A program made the position numbers and the translations under genes. A model generated the notes under the pieces. The model saw nothing but the letters and a program-made list of their open reading frames with translations, did not search any database and was not told the origin of the DNA. A stretch of 64,000 bases of DNA from Dactylis glomerata (lineage: Eukaryota; Streptophyta; Magnoliopsida; Poales; Poaceae): the NCBI GenBank assembly GCA_007115705.1, contig QXEO01000411.1:5991702-6055701 (forward strand). Direction: 5' to 3'. Positions 24,096-33,942 of the stretch are shown here, in pieces (position 1 is the first letter of the stretch; each line of letters starts with the position of its first letter).

Positions 24096-24950
24096 ATGGA
24101 CGCTCCTAATGCACACCGTCAGGTCGGTACCCATGAGGACGTGCTTGTTTTTGAGCGTGACTTGGTGGAGCTGGCCGCGCATCTCGGACGCCAGCGTCCG
24201 GAGGTTCGAGGTTACCGTCTCTTCGAGGAGGGTACCCGGGAGCTGGCTTACCAGCTTGTCTGCCAGGTCCGCGGGAAGGAGGTTCCGCCAATTTCTCAGG
24301 GGTTCACCTTCGAGGTGATTGAGCCTACTTGGGGAGATAGACTGATGCGTGTTCTGCGACACGCCATCTCGCGCCTCATCCATCTCCACTACGATGAGCT
24401 ACTCGGCACTCGCTATGAGCACTATGGACGGGTCGACTCCGACGGTCTCCCCTATCAGGTCGCCGCTCACACTCCGTTCAGCCGCCACCTTTGCCACACG
24501 GAGGCCCTGCTGCACCACACTCAGGAGCAGCTGGACCATGTCCGTATGGTCACCGACGAGAGAGGCTTGGAGCTAGCTGTTCTTTGTGAGGACCTTCAGG
24601 TTACTATTCTCTCTCGCCACCACCTCCTTGCAGCCAAGAGGAGGATCTCGAAGAGGAACAGGACCCTGAGGCAGCGTGTCCGTGACTTGGAGGACCACCT
24701 AGCTTCTCTCGAGAGTCACGTGTCAGAGTTAGAGGAGGAGACAGCCGAGCTCCGCAAGGAGAATGAGGCAGTCCTTGGCCGTGACGACGACCACCAGGAG
24801 GCCTACGATGAGGAGCCCGCGAGCACCGACGACGACGACCATGGTAGCAATGACGGTGATGACCGCAACGCTATCATGGACTTCTACGTGCCTGAGACTC
24901 CAAGCGAGGAGGACCCCGAGGAGGTTGATACCCACGTTAGCATCGACTAG
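24096..24950 (+). CDS. 284-codon pre-gag ORF of element E, coiled-coil protein
   Basis: An uninterrupted frame from ATG at 24096, shortly after the PBS, to TAG at 24948-24950. The N-terminal half is mixed and predicted soluble (residues about 10-150, RELAYQLVCQVRGKEVPP). Residues about 185-225 form a clear coiled coil (KRNRTLRQRVRDLEDHLASL, SELEEETAELRKENEAVL). The tail is very acidic (runs of Asp and Glu with EEPASTDDDDHGS and ETPSEEDPEE). There is no zinc knuckle, protease or polymerase motif, so it is an additional ORF rather than gag. It is intact, unlike most frames in this window. Function unknown. The 329 bases after it (24951-25279) show no gene. Confidence 0.65.
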   Translation: MDAPNAHRQVGTHEDVLVFERDLVELAAHLGRQRPEVRGYRLFEEGTRELAYQLVCQVRGKEVPPISQGFTFEVIEPTWGDRLMRVLRHAISRLIHLHYDELLGTRYEHYGRVDSDGLPYQVAAHTPFSRHLCHTEALLHHTQEQLDHVRMVTDERGLELAVLCEDLQVTILSRHHLLAAKRRISKRNRTLRQRVRDLEDHLASLESHVSELEEETAELRKENEAVLGRDDDHQEAYDEEPASTDDDDHGSNDGDDRNAIMDFYVPETPSEEDPEEVDTHVSID

Positions 24951-25279
24951 TAGGTGTCTGGCACACTGCTACCTCACTTAGGGTGTCGACTACTGAGTAG
25001 GACTACTTACCCCTTTTGCGTATGTGTTGTATGGTTCAGCCGAAACCATTGATGTTGGTTATGTATGAGACTATGAGTGGTGTGTGCTAGACTTGTGTGG
25101 CACTACTTTTGTATGTATGTATGCATGTGCTCGACCTAGATGCTTTTGGATGTTAATATGATATGGATGCTTAGTTTATTTATGTCTCTCTTGCATGATT
25201 CATTATAAAGTATTTATGCACAACTCGATCCCTCTTATTTATTTTGCCTTGGTTTCTCACCACCCCACTTTTCTCCAGA

Positions 25280-25932
25280 ATGGCTCCGGAAATGCGAGGC
25301 CAAGCTGGAAGCAATCCACCCCCAGCACCTGAGCCCGACATGGCGCAGGTGCTGCGACTCATGTTAGAAGAACGTGAAGCCGCATGTGCCGAACGCCAAG
25401 CCAACCTCGCCACTCTCCAACACCTCGCCCAGCTAGCCACCAACAACAACAATAACAATGGTGGCAATGGCAATGATGAACCACAGACCAAGCTGAGGGA
25501 TTTCCAGAATTCCAACCCACCCACTTTTACCAAGTCCACTGAGCCTCTGGATGCCGATGATTGGCTCCAGACTATTGAAAATAAGCTTGAGTATGCGGGA
25601 GTGGGAGCAAACGAGAAGGTCTTGTATGCAACTCACTTCTTAGCTGGACCAGCTGGAGCATGGTGGGAGAATGTCCGCGCCATGCAGCCCAAGGGTCAAG
25701 TTATGACCTGGGATGCCTTCAAGACCAAGTTCCACAAGGCTCACGTGCCCTCAGGACTTATCAAAATCATGAGAGATAAATTTCTCAGTTTGAAGCAAGG
25801 AGGCATGAGTGTTACCGACTACCTCGACAAGTTCACCACCTGGGGAAGGTATGCCCCAAATGATATTGATACCGATGAGAAGAAAAGAGAGAGATTTCTC
25901 AACGGGTTACAAGAGGAGCTGCAGACTTACCT
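25280..25932 (+). pseudogene. gag of element E, truncated by insertion
   Basis: Start chosen at ATG 25280 (CCAGAATGGCT); an upstream ATG at 25244 is in frame but lies in leader-like sequence. After a Pro- and Asn-rich N-terminus comes a classic retrotransposon gag domain: NPPTFTKSTEPLDADDWLQT, FLAGPAGAWWENVRAM, WDAFKTKFHKAHVP, RDKFLSLKQGGMSVTDYL, ERFLNGLQEELQTYL. The frame is intact for 217 codons and is then cut inside a codon at 25932 by the family F LTR. The zinc knuckle and everything downstream are lost. Confidence 0.85.
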
Positions 25933-26459
25933 TGTTGGGGATATACCAAATGGGTATACCAGCGACGTAGTCCTAAACCAGCAAGCCAGGGTGGCCCATC
26001 AGGGTGGTATGGCGGATTGCCTACCGGGCGGCCCAGTTGCTGGAGAAACCATGGCTGTATTGGACGCAGGAGCTCATGGCGGATCTGTAGATAGGCCCAT
26101 GGCGGGTTGCCTTGTACTACACGCATAGGACTTAGTCTAGGACTCCAAGTTGTATCCGCTCCGATACCAACGTGTAACCCACGCCAGGCGCCTTTATAAG
26201 CCGGCGTGGAGAAGCCCTTAACGCAGAACTTAGACATACGGCCAATCGCATAGCGAAACAGGCAACCTCTTCATTGTAACCGAGCACTTGTTGCCATATA
26301 GTGAATTATAGCAGCACGTAGGGTTTCGCCACCGTTGCGAGATCTGAAACTGGGTAAACTCGTGCTACCACCGCCCCGGATCGCTCCGCCGTGTTCACCC
26401 GCTTCCACAAACCGCCATACACCTACCCCTATGGCAGATCTGTTGACGAAACCACGACA
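25933..26459 (+). repeat. 5' LTR of F copy 2
   Basis: TGTTGGGGATATACCAAATG start, ACCACGACA end. 527 bp, a little shorter than the 580-581 bp LTRs at 38371 and 50536 because the upstream part has fewer GCCATGGGCC-like units. Confidence 0.9.
26179..26209 (+). promoter_or_regulatory. TATA box of the F LTR inside an inverted repeat
   Basis: TTTATAAG (26193-26200) lies between CCACGCC (26179-26185) and GGCGTGG (26203-26209), perfect 7-bp arms. Confidence 0.65.
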
Positions 26460-26478
26460 GTTGGCGCCCACCGTGGGG
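26460..26478 (+). promoter_or_regulatory. Primer binding site of F copy 2
   Basis: GTTGGCGCCCACCGTGGGG directly after the LTR; identical in the two minus-strand F copies. Confidence 0.85.
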
Positions 26479-28705
26479 CAAAACGTGTCAGGAGCGCGGA
26501 TCCAGGCGGGATCCGCCTTCGCAGGCATCGGCGACACCGTCGCCATCGGGCACGTCCTCTACGATTCCGGCTTCCCCATCATCCCAGCGGATAACCTCTG
26601 GGTGCCGGCTAGAAAAGACCCCGGTCGATTCACCGTCGTTCCGATCGGAGATATCCATATCTTCATTGGAGAGACAAACCCTACCCCCGCTACGGAAACC
26701 AATTTCCGACGGATCGGTATGGCCGAAACCCCCAAACGGACCGCTTTCGAGCTGGATACGGAGGAGGACTCATCTGATTTGGAACTTCCTAAGTTACCTA
26801 GATCGGATCTAAAAAACAATCCCACCCAGCCCGCCCTAGAGGTAGAGGAAGTGGTGGTAGACCACTGTGAATCCGCCATGAGCAATCTGGCATTAGAGAC
26901 ACCGCGGTATTGCCTTGTTGCTTTCGCAGGTATCACTTCGGGATCTACCTCCAATGGAGAAGATACCCAGGTGAATCCATCCTAGAGGCACTTAACGAAA
27001 GTGGTGAATCGGATGACTGGGATAGCAAAGGCTATCATTCTGATCACTATGACGCCGCCATGAGAAGGATCGAGGCGGAGTTAGCTCAGCAAGCATTTGA
27101 AGAGCAGAACGCAACCGCCAAGCAGGTGTTCATGACCAACAAATGAGATGATGCTGGGCAGACAACCGGTGATCCGCCATCTCAGGCAGCCCATGACGGA
27201 GATGCTGGCAAAGAGCAGGGTAACTTGCCACCAGCCGCCGATCCCGCCATGGAACAGCTCCCCGAGATCCAGGGCGGCCCTAGGCCTCTGCATCCTGCCA
27301 TCCCCGAGGTGCATCACCCAAAAGATTTCACGACCCCGCTAGACAAGGTCGTCTACAGAACTCTAGCAGATCAAATCACCCCTGACTATGTCAGGGATGT
27401 GAACGATCTCGAGAAGAAAAGGCGAGCAATCCTCAAAGAAGCAAAGCGAGTCGAGAAGATGGGCCAACAGCTAGATGGCGACATTGCTAAAGCTCAAGAC
27501 ACGCTAAAGCGCACAAGGAACATGGAGGAGAAGTATGTTACTCTCATCCAGAACCAGATGAATGAGGGAGGCGACCCGCAGCTGGTGCGAAACCTTGAGT
27601 TCACCGTGCCAACCGCAGAAACTCTGGCCAAGATGTATATCAAGAACCCACCATATGTGGACAAGAACCGCGATGAAGTCAGGGCTACGCCCGTAGAGAA
27701 CATCATGGCCGCAAAGGAGCTATTGGAGCATAATAAAAGCCCAGCAGCCCTAGAGACGGCAGTAAAACTGATGACCAAAGCATTGGTGCAGCAGGAGAAA
27801 GCTACGTCGTCACGATAGCTTGAATCTGATCCCGCGCTATGCAGGTCCAGCACTACCTCCAAAGCTCGGGGTACTGGCAACTATGGTACGCGCCCTGATA
27901 ACGAATCTCATACTAGATCCTCAGAAGTCTGAAGAAGAGAAGCTCGCAACCGGGCAGATGCCATCCCAATATCCTCCGATGACAAGCCACACGGCAAGGG
28001 TCCGCAGAGAAATCCATCACCACCTCGCAAGAACTACCCTGCCTATGGATACCAGCAAGACAATGCTGCTCCCTGCCATAAGACCAACATGCCGCCACCA
28101 AAGTATAAGACGTTCGAAATCCCAAAGGGAGGAATCGTCATACGCGACAACGATGGCAAGCGAGGACGAAGCCGTGACGCTGGACGCAGAGACGATCCAC
28201 CACGACGGGAAGCAAGTCGGGATGGCGGATCTAAGCAAAGCGAACGATCTCGCCATGATGACGGCGCGCACCGCAGTGGCGACAAGGATAAGCATCGTTC
28301 TTCCCACCGCCACGATGACAAAGGGCAAGGCTCCCGCCGCCATGATGACGATCCGTCTCCACAGAGAGCAGAGGGAAGCCGTCGTAGCTGCAGAGATCAA
28401 TCACAGGACGGCGAGAGTAAAAGACGATGTGATCCTTCGCCATCCCCACCAGGCAGCCCCCATGACGGCGGTGGTGGCGGCAGCGGACCAGCAAAATCAC
28501 GCAACTCTTGCAAGGATCCGCAGGACCAGAAGCCCTACGACGCGCGTACCCACCTAAACGAGATTGCCAAGTCTCAAACAGCCTTCTTCCTCGGCCCAAA
28601 GTGCTTTGGACAACAGATCCGTGATGAGCCCATCCCACATGGGTTCAAAATCGAGAAAAATATCCGCCAGTACAATGGAGTCGACAGGCCTCTAACTTGG
28701 CTACA
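26479..28705 (+). pseudogene. gag of F copy 2, frameshifted and truncated
   Basis: Aligns with F gag of the minus-strand copies from the N-terminus (VSGARIQAGSAFAGIGDT) through the coiled region (NDLEKKRRAILKEAKRVEK) and the Arg/Asp/Ser-rich part to PLTWLH near 28700. A 1-bp deletion near 26965 moves the frame. A stop at 27144-27146 (VFMTNK then TGA) and another at 27816 follow, and 28089-28766 is in a further frame. It lacks the capsid and zinc-binding parts because the copy stops at 28705. Confidence 0.85.
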
Positions 28706-30069
28706 TGGCGGATTTGCAGATTCAATCCGCTATGGGGCTTCGAGATTGACTTCTGTAAGTTTTTGAATAGCTTAGCCCTCGAGCGCTAGTAGTTCACACA
28801 GTGCTCTATAGAGAACTTTTTAATTTTCATACTGAGTAGCCCCCGAGCGTTATGGCGGATGACTATCCGGCATAAAGCTCTTAGGAAGACAAAATCAGCA
28901 TAAGTAGTCCCCGAGCATTGTGGCGGATTCTATCCATCATGCTCTAAGAGTAACTAAAAAATCAACATGAGTAGCCCCCGAGCGTTATGGCGGATTCTTA
29001 TCCATCATGATGCTCTAAGAGTGACTAACACTTCAAATTTTGCCAGAACTACAAGAAGGTGGTGGAGGACCTGGTCCAGGTCGTCAGCTCGCAGGAGAAG
29101 GAGCTGGCGGAAAAAAGCGCTCTTGTGGCGGATTTGCAGCAGCTGCTTGAGAATAGCGGTACTTTACCTTAACAAGCCTGTTTTCCTTTCAATCAATGCT
29201 GAGCTGACAAACTTCCGCCATGCAGACGCTGCCAAGCTCAAGTCCACACTTGAGGGGATGAAGAAAGGCCATGCCATTGCGATGGATGGGCTAAATGAAC
29301 AGCTCCGGAAATCGCTGGCTGAAAACGCCACCCTCGAGTGGCAGCTGAAGGACCAGGAGAACCAGGGCAAGAAGAAGGACAAGGAGATAGCGGACCTCTG
29401 CAAAGCCGCCGCTAATTTTGAGAAGCGGCGTGAAGGCTTTAACGAGCTCCTCCATCACTTCCAGGACAACTTGCTAGGTACCATTTCTTCTTATAGCGCA
29501 AAGTGTCTTCAATTCTATGCCATGCGTGACGCATCTTCTTTTTCCGCCATGCAGTCGCTTTGGGGCAGGGCGAGATGGACACCGCTGAGGGCTTGCACAT
29601 GGCCACCAACGCAGCGAGGAAGGAGCTTGATGGCCTTCTCAGTGCTGGTCGCCAAGCGTGCGGGAGCTTGCAGATAGCGGGTTCTTCCAACCTTTCCGCC
29701 ATCGCGCTCACACAGAAGCTTCTGCTGGTGCCAGGGCTGGTAGCGGACTGGAAACTGTCCTCTGCTCGGGGTGGTGCCAGGACGGCGTTGACCTTGGCGA
29801 AGGCCCACTATCCCGAGATGGACCTGGACCAGCTCACCTCCGGCATCCTGGAGAGCGGCGAGGATGGCGCGCCGGTGGACGAGACCGCCATCCGGCAGAG
29901 CGTGCTTGGATACGATCAACTGTGTGCCCTTGGCACTCAGTTGAACGTATACTATGAAGCATACGAGCTGCCAGGGTCGCCAAGCCAAGCTTCGGCATCC
30001 GCCTCCGCGGCAACTGCAGGTGGTGATGGCGGTGACGAGGTGTCCTCCAAGGTTCCGCCATCTTCTTGA
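28706..30069 (+). pseudogene. aORF of F copy 3: exons 4-6 only
   Basis: Corresponds to 41319-42690 of the complete gene. Exons 29047-29158, 29226-29477 and 29555-30069 have the same lengths (112, 252 and 515 nt), splice sites and open frame as in copy 4. They encode the coiled coil (KSLAENATLEWQLKDQENQ) and the C-terminal helical part (DWKLSSARGGARTALTLAKA). Exons 1-3 with promoter are gone. The retained part shows no disabling mutation, although gag and pol of the same copy have three nonsense changes. Confidence 0.8.
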
Positions 30070-30717
30070 AATGTGCCCTGCAATATGGCAGAAAAATACT
30101 TGCATCAATTCGGCCCCAGAGTGGGTCTGTAATTTAAACTTAAACTGCGTGTGAATGCTTATGCACTGTGACTGATCTGCTCGTGGCGGATCAGTGGAAT
30201 GCTTTTGAACTCTTGCAGTTTGTTTTTTATGAAGTGGTTTAATTGTGCGAAGAAACTGCCAGGCCTAGTTTTATGCAACTTGCAGTTTTTGCCATGCCCA
30301 AAAAAAACAACACTTAGAAAAATTTTCACGCGTAGGATTATGCGATCCGCCATCCGGCTCTCTGTGCTTGACTTTTCGTGAGATGGCGAAATATTTGCAC
30401 GAACAATCCGCTAGGGCGACGATACTTAATAGCAACCGTCCAGAACCCTGAGCAGATGGCGGCTTAGATCGTCAAAAAGTCACTACTCTGGAATCCACAC
30501 AGAGAACATCGAATGAAGATCAAAACATAAAAAAGCTACGCGGACCGCTTATGGCGGATTTAAAAGAGACGCAAGTGCAAAGCACAATTGCGCAAAAGGT
30601 TCTATACGATCTAAATGAACAATAAAGGAGGTAAAAGACTCAGAAAAAATCAAGAGTGAACCAAATGCTTTATTTCATTGATCATATAGAGGTGCCTGTT
30701 ACATAGCTAGAGAAATG
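30070..30717. other. Spacer between convergent aORF and pol (F copy 3)
   Basis: The plus-strand aORF and minus-strand pol end tail to tail, about 650 bp apart. No gene is seen. GGCGGAT words occur near 30183 and 30551. Read-through from either side would give complementary RNAs. Confidence 0.6.
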
Positions 30718-33700
30718 CTAAGTGTAGAAAGGACGTAGCTGTGCGATGTTCCATGGACGATCTGTCTCGTCGTAGATATCGTCAGGGTCTCTTCGTTTGC
30801 GCTTCTTACTTGGTCGCTTATCTAGCTCGTGAATATCAACGAGGTAGTAGGAACCATTCAGTAGAGCTTTGCTGATGACGAAGGGTCCTTCCCAAGACGG
30901 GGATAGCTTGTGGGACTTCTGCTGTTTCAGACGTAGCACTAGGTCAACTTCTTTGAACGAGCGTTGGCGAACTCGCCTGCTATGATAGCGGCGGAGATTC
31001 TGCTGGTAGATGGCGGATCGCTGGGCTGCTAGGTCTCGTTCTTCTTCCAGCAGGTCCACAGATAGTTGTCTGGATGCTTCTGCATCTTCTTCCTTGTAGG
31101 CCTCTACTCTTGGAGAATCGTACTGAACATCACTTGGCAAGATTGCCTCTGCTCCGTAGACTAAGAAGAAAGGGGTGAGGCCAGTTGACCTGTTTGGCGT
31201 GGTCCGTAGACTCCACAGCACAGATGGCAACTCCTCTGCCCAGGCTCCAGCTGCCCTGTGCAGCGGTGCTTCCAGGCGTGGCTTGATCCCTGACATAATT
31301 AGTCCGTTGGTCTGCTCAACTTGGCCATTAGACTGTGGATGTGCCACAGATGCTAGGTCAAGGCGGATTCCGTTGTGATGGCAGTATTCTTCAACTTCTC
31401 CCTGAGACAAGTTTGTGCCATTATCGGTGATGATGCTATGTGGGATGCCGAATCTGACCACAATGTCCTTGACGAACTTTAGGGCAGTTTTGCCATCAAG
31501 TTTCCTGATGGGCTTAGCTTCCACCCACTTCGTGAATTTGTCTACCGCTACCAGGAGGTGCGTAAATCCCGAAGGTGCTGTTTTTAGCGGACCCACCATG
31601 TCGAGCCCCCAGACTGCAAAAGGCCAAGTTATGGGGATTGTATGCAGTGCTGTGGCGGGCATATGGGTTTGCTTGGAGTACATCTGGCAACCGTGGCAGA
31701 GCTCCACAATGCGGTCTGCATCTGCCTTGGCTGTTGGCCAGTAGAATCCATGGCGGAATGCTTTAGCTACTAGGGATCTGGCGGCGGCGTGATGCCCACA
31801 TTCGCTTTCGTGGATCTCTCTTAGTATTTCGATTCCATCCACTTGGGATATGCACTTCATGAAAACTCCCGACGTGCTTCATTTGTAGAGTTGGCCATCT
31901 ATGATGGTGTACGCTTTGACTCTACGCTCGATTTGTCTTTTTTGGACTTCGTCTTCGGGAAGCTTCATGTTCGTCAGAAATTCCAGGTAGGGCTCTGCCC
32001 ATGGCGGATTGCTTGGCAAAACCGCCATAACAGGGGAGCTCGCTAGCTCCGGATTTTCTGGATCCACCATCTTAACTGATGGTACGCGCAGATGCTCGAG
32101 GAATACGCCTGGCGGAACTGCCTTATGGCTGGATCCCAGTTTGGACAAGGTATCGGCCGCCATGTTATCTTCTCGCCGTACGTGTTTTATGTCATAGCCG
32201 AGGAAACTTTTGGCCATCTCGTCCACTTCATCTCTGTATGCCGCCATGACTTCGTTCCGAGCTTTATATGTGCCAGCCACCTGTTGAGCCACAAGGTCAG
32301 AGTCTCCACAGCACATGATGTGTTGTACGCCGATCTCCTTTGCGACACGTAGCCCGTGTAGTAGCGCTTCATATTCCGCGATGTTGTTGGTGGTGGGGAA
32401 GTGGATCTGGAGAACGTAGCTTAGCTCATCTCCCTTGGGAGATTTGAGTGTCACTCCAGCCCCCGAGCCGTGTAGCAACTTTGAGCCATCAAAGTGCATC
32501 ACCCAATGCTCTGGTTCTGGGACGGGCGTAGTTTCCTGCGCCTCCTTCCAATCCGCCATAAACTCCGCCAAAGCCTGAGACTTGATGGCGGTGCGAGACT
32601 TGTAGTCGATGTCCAAAGAGGCCAATTCAATGCCCCACTTCGCAACTCGTCCTGTTGCGTCGCTGTTGTTGATGATGTCCTTCAGTGGGGCTTTGCTCAC
32701 CACTGTGATCTTATGGTCATAGAAGTAATGCCTTAACTTACGAGAAGCTAGGAAAGCTCCGTATGCCAATTTTTGGTAGTGAGGGTAGCGCTGCTTGGAT
32801 TCCGTCAGGACCTCGCTGACATAGTAGACTGGTCCCTGTACGCCATACTCCTGTGCTTCTTCCTTACGCTCTACCACCATGACGATGCTGACCACCCTGT
32901 TGGTTGCCGCCATGTATAGTAACATGGGTTCCTGGTCTTCGGGAGCCGCTAGGACTGGCGCAGTGGATAACACTCTCTTCAGATCCTTAAGTGCAGCGTC
33001 TGCCTCGTCGGTCCAGACGAATTCGTCTGATTTCTTCATCAGCTTGTAGAGTGGCAAAGCCTTCTCGCCAAGACGACTGATGAATCTGCTCACTGCTGCC
33101 ACGCAGCCTGTGAGTCGTTGTACGTCTTTTAGGTCTATGGGCCGGGAGATGTCGAGGATTGCCTTGATCTTCTTCGGGTTAACCTCAATTCCGCGGTGGG
33201 AGATGATGAATCCTAGGAGTTGTCCAGCTGGGACCCCGAAGACGCACTTCGTTGGGTTAAGCATCATGTTGTACTTCCTGAGATTGTCAAAGGTCTCTTG
33301 CAAATCTGCTATAAGGCCATCTTGCTTCTTAGACATAACTGCGATGTCGTCCACGTATGCGTGGATATTTCGTCCGATTTGATCCGCCAGGCACTTTTGC
33401 ATGGTGCGCTGATACGTTGCTCCTGCGTTTTTCAGACCGAATGGCATTGTGACATAGCAATATGTGCCATAAGGTGTTACGAACGACGTAGCGAGCTGAT
33501 CGGACTTTTTCATCTTGATCTGGTGGTATCCCGAGTAGGCATCTAAGAAGCACAGCAGCTCCGATCCCGCCGTCGAGTCAATGACTTGGTCAATGCGAGG
33601 CAAGGGAAAAGGGTCTTTTGGACATGCTTTGTTCAGGCCAGTGTAATCTACACACATGCGCAGAACTTTTGTGTTTTTCTTAGGAACTAGCACCGGATTT

Positions 33701-33942
33701 GCCACCCACTTAGTATGTATCACTTCCTTGATGAAGCCTGCTTTCAACAGCTTGGAAATCTCCTTTGCTATGGCACGGCGCTTTTCATCGCCGAAGCATC
33801 TCATGGCTTGTCTTACTGGCTTTGAGCCAGGAATTATCTGCAGAGCATGCTCGGCGAGTTCCCTGGGTACACCCGTCATGTCAGATGGCTGCCATGCAAA
33901 GATGTCCCGGTTCTCACAGAGGAACTCGACGAGCGCGCTTTC
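30718..33942 (-). pseudogene. pol: pol of F copy 3: RT, RNase H, integrase; one nonsense change
   Basis: After an in-frame TAG (33943-33945) the frame reads into RT: NPVLVPKKNTKVLRMCVDY, FLDAYSGYHQIKM (first catalytic Asp), MPFGLKNAGATYQR, HAYVDDIAVMSKK (catalytic YVDD). RNase H follows with the D-E-D-D set in FDGSKLLHGSGAGV, AEYEALLHG, CGDSDLVAQQV and NMAADTLSKLGS. The integrase zinc region HESECGHHAAARS..CHGCQ and the D-D-E core (GLDMVGP, ITDNGTN, SNGQVEQTNG) come next, ending ..RPFYT without chromodomain. A CGA to TGA change at 31876-31878 splits the frame between RNase H and integrase. These enzymes would copy element RNA and insert the DNA. All catalytic residues are present, so damage is slight. 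Confidence 0.9.

Larger units (their letters stand above)
19321..25932 (+). mobile_element. Element E: long-LTR gypsy element, cut inside gag
   Basis: LTR 19321-23839, tRNA-Met-type PBS 23844, a 284-codon ORF (24096-24950), then gag (25280-25932), which is interrupted in mid-codon by the family F LTR at 25933. The remainder of E does not reappear in the window. LTR length, PBS and gag type suggest a Tekay-like chromovirus; no integrase is present to test for a chromodomain. Confidence 0.8.
25933..28705 (+). mobile_element. Family F copy 2: 5' half only, plus strand
   Basis: LTR, PBS and most of gag of a family F element in plus orientation, inserted in E gag (left TSD candidate TACCT, 25928-25932). 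It ends at about 28705 inside gag, where it is joined directly to the antisense-gene intron of an F element lying the other way round. Confidence 0.85.

Noticed and set aside
30718..31860. A chromodomain at the end of F integrase
   Set aside because: The frame stops at RPFYT soon after the basic SKKRKRRDPDD stretch; no chromodomain-like residues follow.
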